DNA of 64,000 nucleotides, taken from NCBI GenBank assembly GCA_965116245.1, contig OZ220497.1, forward strand, positions 1,798,001-1,862,000, in the 5' to 3' direction. Below the pieces are notes generated by a model. It did not search any database, was not told where the DNA came from, and saw nothing but the letters and a program-made list of their open reading frames with translations. This document shows positions 49,741 through 58,241 of this stretch, piece by piece; position 1 is the first letter of the stretch; every line of letters begins with the position of its first letter. Both the position numbers and the translations under genes were made by a program. This DNA is from Poriferisodalis sp965116245. GTDB taxonomy: Bacteria > Actinomycetota > Acidimicrobiia > Acidimicrobiales > Poriferisodalaceae.

Positions 49741-52626
49741 TTACCGCGATGTTGGTTGTCCAGTTGCGGTGACACGCAAGGTTGCCTCCACGAACAGCTC
49801 TCGGCCGTTGCTTGGGGCAGTTCGCGTTGTCCAGGCAGTAGCGATGGTTATGTCACGGGCACCTGCGCTTACCGCTTCTTGTCGGGCGGCCTCGGCTGCC
49901 TGTTCGGCTGCCCATTCGCGCGCTTCATCAAGGCTGTGCCAAACAGGCGGATCATCGCCCCAATGGGCCCGATAGCTGCCTCGACGCGGCGCGGTAACAG
50001 TGACCCGCTTGGTGATCCTCACTTGCGCTACAGCGGCTCCGACAGCGTTCGCCACTTCGGCATGAACCGGAACTATGGCTGTGGTGCCAAGCAGTGCCCC
50101 CACGAGTGGGGCATAGATGGCGGCTGGTGCTCCTATGGCGATTATGGGAGCCTGCACACCGGCATCAATCCGCGCTAGCGGCGCACGATCTGGCGCGTGA
50201 GCTGGTGGTCGAGAGTCGCCATGCGCTGCTTGTTCATGTGCTGTCAGACCTAGTCCTGGCTCGTCTTGTCCCGGCTCGTCTTGCCTGGTTTGGTCTGGTC
50301 TTGCTGTGCCGTGTTCTGTTGCGCTGTGGCCTGCTGCGCGGCGTCCTGCTGCACCGCGCGCAGACTCGTATTGTCCTGCTTCGCCAGGCACGCTCTCGCC
50401 AGGAGTTGCTATTGCCACGCTGGGCGTCTCGCTGGGTTCTAGCAAACCCCACAGTGCTTCGCTGCAAATACGAACATTTGTGTCTCTATTGGTACCGTTG
50501 AGTGACTCGAAGGCACTGTTCCGCAACTCGCGATGCCGACGCTCCAGAGCCGTCTTTGCTAGCTGTTGCTTGGCTTCGCTGGGGGCGATGCCGTCCGCGC
50601 CAAGAGCTGCACCGAGCAGTGCCTCGGTGACTCTGCTCAGCGCGATGCGCATGATTCGGCGGGACACATCTATGGCACCGGCTCCGACTTGGGCACCGAA
50701 TCGGTCGCGCTGGCTGCTGAATAGCTCGGCACCGGCGTGAGCAGCGGCCCTGTCTCCTAGGGACTCGGCTCCCACAGTTTCGGCTCCTAGCGACTCGGCC
50801 TCCGCAGTATCGGCTCCGAGAGACTCGGCTCCCACGGTTTCGGCCCCCTCGGTTTCGGCGCCAACCAAGCCGAGCACCACGCAGGCATCGGTCGGTGTCA
50901 TGGCGGAACGCCGCACCCGGCCGCTGCGTTCGAGTCGTTCGAGAGCACCGCGCCAGCGCGCAGACCGTTTGAGTTCGTCCAATTCGAGCGCGCCTCCGGC
51001 CGCCTCTAGGCGCAACAGAATTTCGCTGTCAAGACTGGGCAGGCCAGCCTGACTGTGCTGTTCAGCCAGCCTGGACCGGTCAGCCGGACCGGGCTGGTCA
51101 GCCTGACCGGCCTGGTCGGCGGGACTGCACTGGCTAGTTGGCTGAGCTTTTTGATGCTCCGGGTCTGGGTTGGAGTCTGAATTGGGGTTTGCGTCTGGGT
51201 CGGGGTCTGTGTTGGCGTTTAAGTCGCCGGGGTTGGCGGCACTCAGCAGCACCTGCCCGAACTCGGCAAGAGGCCGATCGGCCTCTAGTTGACGCCGCAA
51301 CATCGGTAGCACTACTTGGGGATGCCGCATGGCCGATACGCACAGCGGCACCACTCTGCGCGGACCTAGGGCCAGTTCGCCGCGGCTGCCACGCGGCGGG
51401 ATCCAAACCTCGCTGTCGCCACCTACGCCAATAGTCACCGTTGGAAGAGCGGTGACCATAGTGGCGTGACCGCCCACAGTTGCCGTATCGGTGCTGTCGC
51501 CTCCATCAACTGCGACTACAGCGCCGTTGCGGATTGCCGCAATGTCAGTGGTGGTGCCGCCGATGTCCACGACCAGACTGGCAGCGCCCAAATGCTCTGG
51601 CTCCGTGGTAGAAGCTGCCGCAAGATGGCGGCCGCCTATGACACTGGCCGCTGGTCCCGACAGCACAGTTTCAACAGGACGCCGGGTCACAAAGTCTGCC
51701 GAAGCGAGCGAGCCGTCCCCGCGCACGACCATCAGCGGGACATCCAGCTCAAGAGAGGTCATTGCAGCCCGGATGGCCTCGGTGAACTGAGTGGTGAGTG
51801 ATATGAGCTGTGCGTTGAGCAGCGTCGTCACGGCGCGGCGCGGGCCGTCAAGCCGCGAAGACAGCTCATGACTGCAGGTAACCGGCTTGCCAAAACGCTT
51901 GCGAATGGCCTGTTGTGCTTGAAGTTCGTGGGCGGCATTGCGGACGCTGAACTGCGCCGCAACGGCATATGCCTCAACTGAGGCATCAATGCGATCTAGC
52001 GCACGGACGAGCTCGTCAACGTCAAGCGGCTCCTGCTCGTCGCCGTGAGCGCTGTGTCCGCCTTTCACAAACACCACTGGGGCCGAGGCGAGACTGCCTG
52101 ATCTCGGAAGGGCGCCTGATCTTCCGAGACTGCTGTCTGCGGGAGGATATGCGGGAGGCGCAGCGGAGACGGTGTCAGCTAGCGCACCCGCCCGCTTCGT
52201 GGCAGCAGCACGCTTCGTGGCGGCAGCATTAGTGCCCGCATTCAGCCCGACCCGCGCTAGCGAGTCGGGTTCGAGGCCGATGGCCACTAGGCCAGCAGGA
52301 CGCCCTGCGCCCTCCACCAGCGCATTCGTAGCCAGCGTTGTGGACACCGCTACGAGTCCGATGTCGGCTGTGTTGATTGTGTTGATGAGGTTGGTATCAG
52401 CGAAGCTGGCCGAGTCGTGGCCAGCAAGCCCCAGCACGGCTCGCATTGACTCAGCGATACAACCGGGAAGGTCCTCGTGCAGGGTGGGTGTCTTGGCCGT
52501 CGCCAGGACGTGACTCGCATCGCGGTCGTACACAACGGCATCGGTGAACGTGCCGCCAGTGTCTATACCCAGACACAAGCGGCCCAGACACAAGCGGCTC
52601 GGCTGCGTCCGCAGGGGCGCTGTCAC
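49741..52626 (-). CDS. Hydantoinase/oxoprolinase family protein, expanded by repeats
   Basis: 961 residues from GTG 52626, roughly 250 longer than usual HyuA-type proteins. N-terminal domain with GIDTGGTFTDAVVYD; ATPase-type core with VVDIGGTTTDIAA and the preceding RRPVETVLSGPAASVIGG. The family hydrolyses hydantoins, oxoproline or related cyclic amides with ATP. The excess length is low-complexity: an Ala/Lys/Arg run near 140, Asp/Asn/Pro and Gln/Ala/Asp runs near 480-530, seven five-residue GAExx units near 590-625, and a Gly/Gln/Asp/Pro run near 750-800. Each lies between conserved blocks, so the enzyme may still fold. A companion HyuB subunit is not seen. Confidence 0.85.
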   Translation of the reverse strand: MTAPLRTQPSRLCLGRLCLGIDTGGTFTDAVVYDRDASHVLATAKTPTLHEDLPGCIAESMRAVLGLAGHDSASFADTNLINTINTADIGLVAVSTTLATNALVEGAGRPAGLVAIGLEPDSLARVGLNAGTNAAATKRAAATKRAGALADTVSAAPPAYPPADSSLGRSGALPRSGSLASAPVVFVKGGHSAHGDEQEPLDVDELVRALDRIDASVEAYAVAAQFSVRNAAHELQAQQAIRKRFGKPVTCSHELSSRLDGPRRAVTTLLNAQLISLTTQFTEAIRAAMTSLELDVPLMVVRGDGSLASADFVTRRPVETVLSGPAASVIGGRHLAAASTTEPEHLGAASLVVDIGGTTTDIAAIRNGAVVAVDGGDSTDTATVGGHATMVTALPTVTIGVGGDSEVWIPPRGSRGELALGPRRVVPLCVSAMRHPQVVLPMLRRQLEADRPLAEFGQVLLSAANPGDLNANTDPDPDANPNSDSNPDPEHQKAQPTSQCSPADQAGQADQPGPADRSRLAEQHSQAGLPSLDSEILLRLEAAGGALELDELKRSARWRGALERLERSGRVRRSAMTPTDACVVLGLVGAETEGAETVGAESLGADTAEAESLGAETVGAESLGDRAAAHAGAELFSSQRDRFGAQVGAGAIDVSRRIMRIALSRVTEALLGAALGADGIAPSEAKQQLAKTALERRHRELRNSAFESLNGTNRDTNVRICSEALWGLLEPSETPSVAIATPGESVPGEAGQYESARGAAGRRAAGHSATEHGTARPDQTRQDEPGQDEPGLGLTAHEQAAHGDSRPPAHAPDRAPLARIDAGVQAPIIAIGAPAAIYAPLVGALLGTTAIVPVHAEVANAVGAAVAQVRITKRVTVTAPRRGSYRAHWGDDPPVWHSLDEAREWAAEQAAEAARQEAVSAGARDITIATAWTTRTAPSNGRELFVEATLRVTATGQPTSR
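50255..50299 (-). repeat. 15-nt tandem repeats in the hydantoinase gene (C-terminal array)
   Basis: Three units at 50255, 50270 and 50285 follow CCTGGCTCGTCTTGT on the plus strand and encode a QDEPG-like repeat on the minus strand. More degenerate copies continue to about 50360. Confidence 0.85.
50755..50859 (-). repeat. Seven 15-nt tandem repeats in the hydantoinase gene
   Basis: Units at 50755, 50770, 50785, 50800, 50815, 50830 and 50845 all end in TCGGC and alternate between two subtypes (..TAGGGACTCGGC and ..CACAGTTTCGGC). They encode GAETV/GAESL-type five-residue units. The alternation suggests a later doubling of a 30-nt block. Confidence 0.92.
52568..52597 (-). repeat. Perfect 15-nt duplication at the hydantoinase N-terminus
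   Basis: CCCAGACACAAGCGG occurs twice without mismatch (52568-52582, 52583-52597). It encodes the doubled RLCLG just before the conserved IDTGGTFTD. A perfect copy suggests a recent event. Confidence 0.9.
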
Positions 52627-52835
52627 CGCCGCAAGTTTGCCAGCTACTCAGTCTGAACGACCGGGTTTGAGTGGTTGGACTTGGTTGATTGGAATTGGAC
52701 GCTGGCGCATACAAGACTGCGTCATGGCAGTATGCCGCCATGGCAGCATGCACTGTGACTGAAACAGCTACGTGTATGAAGTAGTGGCCGCCAAACCACA
52801 TGTCGGCACAAGCGCGTCGGCACAAGGAGGAAGCG

Positions 52836-53243
52836 ATGAGCGTCAAATCAGTAAACGAAATGGTCGCAGAGGCCAAGACTCGAATCGACAACATCTCGCC
52901 AGCGGAGGCGCACCGACGCGTCACCGAAGAGGGCGCGCTGATTGTGGACATAAGAGATGTACGCGAACTCCAGCGCGACGGCGCCATCCCTGGTTCAATG
53001 CATACACCCAGAGGCATGTTGGAGTTTTGGGTATCGCCCGATTCGCCCTACACCAAAGAGGTCTTCTCTGAGGACCGCGAGTTCATCTTGTGCTGTGCTG
53101 GCGGCGCCCGCTCGGCTTTGTCAGCCGACACGATGCAGGACATGGGCGTGCCCAAGGTGAGTCACGTCGAGAGTGGCTTCGGTGGCTGGCAAGCGGACGG
53201 AATGCCGGTGACTGACTACGAAGCGTTCCGGCAACAGCGCTGA
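52836..53243 (+). CDS. Rhodanese-domain sulfurtransferase
   Basis: 135 residues from ATG 52836, with a strong AAGGAGG ribosome binding site five bases upstream. Single rhodanese domain with the CH2-like DIRDVRELQRDGAIPGSMH and the active-site loop CCAGGARS; the catalytic Cys is the second of the pair. It transfers sulfane sulfur, for example from thiosulfate, to an acceptor. The next gene starts 21 bases later on the same strand, so both probably form an operon. Confidence 0.93.
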   Translation: MSVKSVNEMVAEAKTRIDNISPAEAHRRVTEEGALIVDIRDVRELQRDGAIPGSMHTPRGMLEFWVSPDSPYTKEVFSEDREFILCCAGGARSALSADTMQDMGVPKVSHVESGFGGWQADGMPVTDYEAFRQQR

Positions 53244-53263
53244 GCACGGCCGGGCAGCCAGTC

Positions 53264-55714
53264 GTGCGTCCGAATTCTCCTAGCAATCGCCCCGGCAACA
53301 AAGAGTTCGTCGGATATTGCGAGCCTTGGACGCTGCGTGCTGGCGAGTCGATCCAGTTGAAGGCTGCGTCGCACCTTCCAACGTCGGCTGTGGTGGACAT
53401 CACGCGGTTGGTCTGCGGAGACCCGACCCGTTACGGCCCCGGCTTCGACGAGCGTCCCGCAGCCGCTGCCGGTCAGTGGCAGGTCCGCCTTGAAGAGCAA
53501 CCGCTCAATCCCGGCTCGTACGGAGTCACTGCGATTGACGGCCTGCCAAGCGCTCGTCGCATCGGGCTGCGTCTTTGGCTGATGCCGACCTTGCTGGATC
53601 GCGACGCGAGGATCGCGACGCTGTGTGTCCCGGCTGCACTGCGTGCCCAGGCTGTACCGGCGGCAGGTGCTTCACAGGCGACCCACTCACAGGCGGTCGA
53701 TTCAGAGGCGGTCGATTCAGAGAACATCGAGGTGTTGCGACTCGATCTGCGTGACGGGCGCGCTGTGGTGTCAAGCGCCGCCAACGGCGTTGCCGACAGC
53801 ATCAACGCTGCCGAAAGTGAAGCAGACAGCGAGCTGGCGTTGGTGGTAGACGATGCGCCGCTGACGCGCGGACGCTGGTATCTGCTTGACGCCGAAGTGG
53901 ACCTTGATGCCGCAACGCTGCGGGCTTGGCTGGTCACGCCTCGCTCGGATTCGCCAGGACGAGACGCGCTGGAGGGGGATCGCTTGAGCGAATTGACTGC
54001 TCGGCAAATGGCGGACGAGCTAGATGGTGCCTCACACGAAGAGGTGCATCAACGTGGCGGTCGACACGCTGTTGGAACTGTAGGAGGCGTGGGAAGCGTC
54101 GGAGGTGTTGGAGCGGCGATAGGTTCCGCCTCGGCGGCGGCCCCGAGCGCATTTGTCCCGTGGACAGTCCCGTCGACGCTGTGGCTGGCAGCCGGGCCAG
54201 CGGGGGAGCGTTTCGACGGTCGCTTGGCGCAGCCAGTCTTGCGGGTTGACAATACAGTCGTTTCGTGGGATTTCTCGCGTGAGATGGCAGGAAGGTCTGT
54301 GCCTGCTAACAGCGCCGCTTGCGGTCCGGTTGCTTTGCATCAATTGCCGACGCGGGCCGTTACTGGGCCGACATGGGACGGAACGTCACACCGTTGGTGC
54401 GAGGAGCCGTCGCAGTTTGACGCGATTCACTTCCATCACGACGACCTCTACGACGCCTGCTGGGATACCACTGTCGAAACGACACTTCCTAAGGAACTGT
54501 CCAGCGGCATCTACACCTTTCGGATTCGCAGTGATGCCGGTAGCGATGCCGGAGAGGATCGGGTGCCGTTCTTCGTGCGTCCCGCAGCGGGTGGTCGCAC
54601 AGCCGATGTGGCCTTGTTGATGCCGACCGCCACCTACATGGCTTACGCCAACCACCGGATGCTGTTTGAAGGCGCCGATTTCATTCCCACCAAGACGCGG
54701 CTGCGGCCCGAGCACGCCTACATACGAGATCATCCTGAACTCGGCTTGAGCCACTACGAGAAGCATCCTGACGGCAGCGGCGTGATGTTCAGCTCGCGTC
54801 GTCGTCCAGTGCTCAACCTGCGGCCAGGCGCAGACGGCTGGAACTTCACGCCCGACACCAACATCAACGCCTTCTTGGAGCACCTTGAGGTAGGCCACGA
54901 CATCGTCACCGACGAAGACCTACACACAGAGGGAATCGGGGCCATCGCGCCCTACCGAGTGCTGGTGACCGGCAGCCATCCTGAGTACTGGTCCACGGAC
55001 ATGCTTGACGCGCTGGCTGAATGGCAGCGCGCAGGTGGCCGTCTCATGTATTTGGGCGGCAACGGTTTCTACTGGCGCGTGGCGTTCTGTGACGAATGGC
55101 CGGGTGCCATGGAGCTGCGCCGAGCCGAGGATGGCGTGCGGAACTGGCAGACGGGTCCAGGGGAGAGCTATCACGCCTGGGGTGGCGAGTATGGCGGTAT
55201 GTGGCGGCGCCAGGGGAGGGCACCCAACGAGATCTGCGGTGTCGGTTTCGCTGCGCAGGGATTTGAGAAAGCCACCTACTTTGTTCGGGACCCCGACGTG
55301 GACAACTCGCGGGCTGCGTGGATACTCGAAGGGGTGCCTGCCGAACACATCGGTACCTCTGGCTTAGGGGGCGGCGCTGCGGGTCAAGAAGTGGACCGTT
55401 ACGACGTAGGGCTTGGATCGCCGGGCCATGCCGTGGTGCTGGCCTCCGCCACCACGTTCGGACCCGACATGTTGCGCACCAAAGAGGAGTTTGAAGGCTC
55501 AGTGTTATTCCCTACGCCCGACCCTATGGTGCGTGCCGACATGGTTTTCTATGAGACTCCAAATGGCGGCGCCGTATTCTCGGTTGGCTCAATCTCGTGG
55601 TTTGGAGCCCTAGCCCGGGACGGCTTCGACAACGACATCGCACGCATCACGGCCAACGCTTTGCGTCGCTTCGCAGATCCCGAGCCATTCCCTATGCCCA
55701 CGGCCGCGAGCTAG
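53264..55714 (+). CDS. N,N-dimethylformamidase large-subunit-like protein
   Basis: 816 residues from GTG 53264. The N-terminal third is beta-rich with a jelly-roll-like carbohydrate or lectin fold, and the C-terminal part is the dimethylformamidase beta-subunit domain: TADVALLMPTATYMAYANHRM, the acidic HTEGIGAI and VTGSHPEYWS. In the Paracoccus enzyme a Tyr2-Glu iron site hydrolyses DMF; Tyr residues in MAYANHRM and HPEYW are candidates here. The small subunit is not nearby, and similar proteins in other bacteria act on other amides or are unknown. Two repeat insertions (at 53672-53731 and near 54060-54120, GTVGGVGSVGG) lie in the N-terminal half. Confidence 0.85.
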   Translation: MRPNSPSNRPGNKEFVGYCEPWTLRAGESIQLKAASHLPTSAVVDITRLVCGDPTRYGPGFDERPAAAAGQWQVRLEEQPLNPGSYGVTAIDGLPSARRIGLRLWLMPTLLDRDARIATLCVPAALRAQAVPAAGASQATHSQAVDSEAVDSENIEVLRLDLRDGRAVVSSAANGVADSINAAESEADSELALVVDDAPLTRGRWYLLDAEVDLDAATLRAWLVTPRSDSPGRDALEGDRLSELTARQMADELDGASHEEVHQRGGRHAVGTVGGVGSVGGVGAAIGSASAAAPSAFVPWTVPSTLWLAAGPAGERFDGRLAQPVLRVDNTVVSWDFSREMAGRSVPANSAACGPVALHQLPTRAVTGPTWDGTSHRWCEEPSQFDAIHFHHDDLYDACWDTTVETTLPKELSSGIYTFRIRSDAGSDAGEDRVPFFVRPAAGGRTADVALLMPTATYMAYANHRMLFEGADFIPTKTRLRPEHAYIRDHPELGLSHYEKHPDGSGVMFSSRRRPVLNLRPGADGWNFTPDTNINAFLEHLEVGHDIVTDEDLHTEGIGAIAPYRVLVTGSHPEYWSTDMLDALAEWQRAGGRLMYLGGNGFYWRVAFCDEWPGAMELRRAEDGVRNWQTGPGESYHAWGGEYGGMWRRQGRAPNEICGVGFAAQGFEKATYFVRDPDVDNSRAAWILEGVPAEHIGTSGLGGGAAGQEVDRYDVGLGSPGHAVVLASATTFGPDMLRTKEEFEGSVLFPTPDPMVRADMVFYETPNGGAVFSVGSISWFGALARDGFDNDIARITANALRRFADPEPFPMPTAAS
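53672..53731 (+). repeat. Four 15-nt tandem repeats in the dimethylformamidase-like gene
   Basis: Units at 53672, 53687, 53702 and 53717 follow TCACAGGCGGTCGAT and encode SQATH/SQAVD/SEAVD/SENIE. Confidence 0.9.
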
Positions 55715-55785
55715 CCGAGCTAACTGAGCTAGCCGACCAGACCAAGCCAGCACCAAACCAAGCCAACGCAGCCCGGTCCGCGCAG

Positions 55786-55878
55786 TCTTGCTCTCGCAGT
55801 TCGGCTCGCGCAGTCTTGCTCTGACAGTCCCGTTCTGGTAGTTCGGCTCGCGCAGTCCGGCTCTGGCAATCCCGTTGT
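55786..55878. repeat. Tandem 12-15-nt repeats downstream of the dimethylformamidase-like gene
   Basis: At least six units of the pattern GCAGTCCGGCTCTG fill the convergent spacer before the low-complexity protein gene. Unit lengths are 15 and 12. Apart from this array, 55715-55958 shows nothing recognisable. Confidence 0.8.
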
Positions 55879-55958
55879 GGTGGTGCAGCCCCAGTTGACA
55901 TAGCGCCGGTTCAGATACACGCCCGACTGAGTGGGCGGAGTCAACAGGTGGCAGCAAC

Positions 55959-56708
55959 TCAGCTTTTGTTGCGCACCTGCTCCAAGAGTTCGCTGACGCG
56001 ATTGGCCTTCGGAGCGTAATCGGGTTCCACTGCTGGTCCGGGAACAAACTCTGGGAACTCGGGTCGTTCAGGGCCCGAAGGCGGCGCCGACCGAGCTGGC
56101 TTCGCCGTTGATGGGGCCGTTGACGAGGCGGCTGATTTGGCCGAGGCCGCAGCCAGGTCTTCGGTACCGGTCGCAGTTTCGGTCTCATCGGCGCTGGCGG
56201 CTGTCGATGCTGTTGGCTTCGAGTCAGGCTCCGGTGCAGGCACTCCAGTTGCATCGCGAGCCGATTTGGAACGGGCCATCAGAGCTGCTAGGCGTGGGTC
56301 GGCGCCTGCTGGCCCGTCGCTGGTTTCGGCCGCTTCGGTTCCTGGCTTTGAGGTTGATGTTGACTCAGAAGTAGCGGCTGCATCTGGCGTCAGCGCAGGT
56401 TCAGCAGTGCTCGCGGCCGGTAGCCCACGTGCCTCGGCCGCCGCCGCACGGGTTTCGGCTGCAAGCGCTCGTGCTTGCGCGGCCTCGATCTCAGCTCGTG
56501 CCCGTTTAGCCAAATACTGCGGCCATTCTCGCTCGGGTACGAGTTTGTTGTGGGCCACCGAGATCGCTTCGGCGCCGTTGTCGAAGCGCACGCGGTAACG
56601 CTTGAGCGCGAATCCGAGACCTCGGCCGCACTTGCCCGGGGTTCCTTCGGGGACTCCGGGAAGTTCCTCGGTCACCACAACCCGGGTGCCGCGTCGATAC
56701 TCGCTCAT
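55959..56708 (-). CDS. Uncharacterised protein: basic N-terminal domain plus Ala/Ser/Glu-rich tail
   Basis: 249 residues. The first 65 residues form a compact, probably beta-barrel domain (RRGTRVVVTEELPGVPEG, then FALKRYRVRFDNGAEAISV), similar in feel to SH3/KOW-type modules. A charged helix (about 68-95) follows, then a long Ala/Ser/Thr/Glu-rich low-complexity segment and a conserved-looking short motif DPRLAALMARSKSARDA. The C-terminal helix reads NRVSELLEQVRNK. No enzyme motif, signal peptide or membrane segment. Nucleic-acid or ribosome binding is possible but unproven. Confidence 0.65.
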   Translation of the reverse strand: MSEYRRGTRVVVTEELPGVPEGTPGKCGRGLGFALKRYRVRFDNGAEAISVAHNKLVPEREWPQYLAKRARAEIEAAQARALAAETRAAAAEARGLPAASTAEPALTPDAAATSESTSTSKPGTEAAETSDGPAGADPRLAALMARSKSARDATGVPAPEPDSKPTASTAASADETETATGTEDLAAASAKSAASSTAPSTAKPARSAPPSGPERPEFPEFVPGPAVEPDYAPKANRVSELLEQVRNKS

Positions 56709-56779
56709 GACCGGGTTCCGCTGAGCCGTGCATTCACCGCGTTCATCGTTGCGGGAGCGTATCGCCCCTGCAGGTCAGC

Positions 56780-56878
56780 TTCACTGTGTCTCCGGTGTCA
56801 GGGGGTCTCCGGTGTCAGGGGGTCTCTGGTGTCAAGGGGGTCTCTGGTGTCAAGGGGGTCTCCGGCATCAGGGGCTGT
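56780..56878. repeat. Five 17-18-nt tandem repeats upstream of modC's end
   Basis: Units of TCTCCGGTGTCAGGGGG or TCTCTGGTGTCAAGGGGG run from about 56790 to 56878, filling the spacer between the low-complexity protein gene and the modC stop and touching its last codons. Pattern is private to this site. Confidence 0.85.
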
Positions 56879-58241
56879 CGCGAGTGTCGGGCGCAAGTTC
56901 CAGTTCGGTTGCCTTGAACGAAACCCACAGGCTGGTACCTGGGCGGACCAGTAGCTCATGGGCAGCTCCGGGGGTGATGTCGGCGGTTAGCGGCAAGGGC
57001 GAGCCCAGCAGCACTCGGGTTATGTCGCCGAGCGGTTCGACTGCTTCGGCGGTGGTACGCCAAACGTTGCGAGGGCTGCCGCTGGGCCGCTCGCGGTGCA
57101 AAGCAATGGCCCGGGGGTGGATTGTGGCCAGGACCGGTCCGCTAGCAGCAGTGTCGGCGGCGTGAAGCACCACTGCTGATTTACTTTCAGCGCCCCGTTG
57201 TCCAGCGCCCAGTTGCCCAGAACTTCGTTGCCCTGCGCCCCGTTGCTCAGCTCCAGACACCAATGTGTCGCCGCCGGGTCGCACCGTGACCTCGCCTTGA
57301 TACGCGGTTCCGCGCACCATGTTTATGCCGGAAAGGTCGGCAGCGTAGGCCGTTGCGGGAGCCCGCCTCAACTCCTCTGGCGTACCGGATTGGGTGAGAC
57401 GACCATGTTCGATGATGTGTACGCGATCCGCCAGGACGAAGGCATCGGTGGGATCGTGCGTGATCAGCAGACGAGGCACGCCGCTGACGCCACCAGGCGG
57501 GGACTGTCCAGATGGCGGCTGGCCAGTTGGCGGCTGGCCAGACGAAGACTGTCCAGATTGACGATGACTGTCGCCGTCGCGTCTGCCGCCGAGATGCGCA
57601 GCCAGGTTGCGCCGCAGTCGATTTCGCGTGGTCACATCCAGCGAACCCAGTGGCTCATCGGCCACCAGCAGGTCGGGATCGCAGGCCAGCGCGCGAGCCA
57701 ACGCCACTCGTTGGCGCTGACCGCCCGATAGCGAACGTGGCCGTCGGCGCCCAAGATCGCCTAGGTCCATTGCGTCAAGCCAGGCTTGGGCGCGCTTGAT
57801 TGCATCGGCCTTTCGCACACCGCGAGACGTCAATCCGAAAGCCACATTGTCAAGCGCGTTGAGATGATTGAACAAGAACTGGTCTTGGAAGACCACCCCC
57901 ATGTGGCGTTGCGCTGCGGGCACGAAAATGTCCGAGCTTGGGTCGTCAAATACTTGTTCGCCTAGACGCACGATGCCCTCGTCAAGTGGCAACAAGCCCG
58001 CCAACACATCCACAATCGTGGATTTGCCAGCGCCGTTCGGTCCGAGCAGAGCCGCAGTCTCGTCGGGCTCGACGCGCAAGTGAACATCAAGGTCAAACTC
58101 GCCGCGACGCAACCGAATCTCTGCATCCATCGCGCCGGGTGCTGTCTTGGTCGCTGCTGTTTTGGTTGCCGCAGTCTTGGCCGCCGCAGTCTTGGCTGCT
58201 GCCGTCTTGGGCAAGGCTTGCTTGGGTGCGGATTTGTTCAT
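56868..58241 (-). CDS. modC: Molybdate ABC transporter ATPase ModC, carrying three repeat arrays
   Basis: 457 residues from ATG 58241, which overlaps the modB stop by four bases. ABC ATPase with Walker A GPNGAGKST (67-75), signature LSGGQRQR (171-178) and Walker B LLVADEP (191-197). A C-terminal TOBE-like region binds oxyanion. It drives molybdate (or tungstate) import. Three low-complexity inserts interrupt it: KTAAx repeats in the N-terminus, SGQPP-type repeats after the Walker B region and AGQRG-type repeats before the TOBE region. Each is encoded by five 15-nt units. Usual ModC is about 350-360 residues, so about 90-100 residues are extra. Conserved motifs are intact. Confidence 0.93.
   Translation of the reverse strand: MNKSAPKQALPKTAAAKTAAAKTAATKTAATKTAPGAMDAEIRLRRGEFDLDVHLRVEPDETAALLGPNGAGKSTIVDVLAGLLPLDEGIVRLGEQVFDDPSSDIFVPAAQRHMGVVFQDQFLFNHLNALDNVAFGLTSRGVRKADAIKRAQAWLDAMDLGDLGRRRPRSLSGGQRQRVALARALACDPDLLVADEPLGSLDVTTRNRLRRNLAAHLGGRRDGDSHRQSGQSSSGQPPTGQPPSGQSPPGGVSGVPRLLITHDPTDAFVLADRVHIIEHGRLTQSGTPEELRRAPATAYAADLSGINMVRGTAYQGEVTVRPGGDTLVSGAEQRGAGQRSSGQLGAGQRGAESKSAVVLHAADTAASGPVLATIHPRAIALHRERPSGSPRNVWRTTAEAVEPLGDITRVLLGSPLPLTADITPGAAHELLVRPGTSLWVSFKATELELAPDTRDSP
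57186..57260 (-). repeat. Five 15-nt tandem repeats in modC (third array)
   Basis: Plus-strand units at 57186, 57201, 57216, 57231 and 57246 follow TCCAGCGCCCCGTTG and encode xGQRG/SGQLG-type units. Confidence 0.9.
57496..57570 (-). repeat. Five 15-nt tandem repeats in modC (second array)
   Basis: Plus-strand units at 57496, 57511, 57526, 57541 and 57556 follow GATGGCGGCTGGCCA and encode SGQPP-type units between the Walker B region and the switch His (LLITHD). Confidence 0.9.
58141..58215 (-). repeat. Five 15-nt tandem repeats in modC (N-terminal array)
   Basis: Plus-strand units at 58141, 58156, 58171, 58186 and 58201 follow GCAGTCTTGGCCGCC and encode KTAAA/KTAAT units ahead of the ATPase domain. 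Confidence 0.9.
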
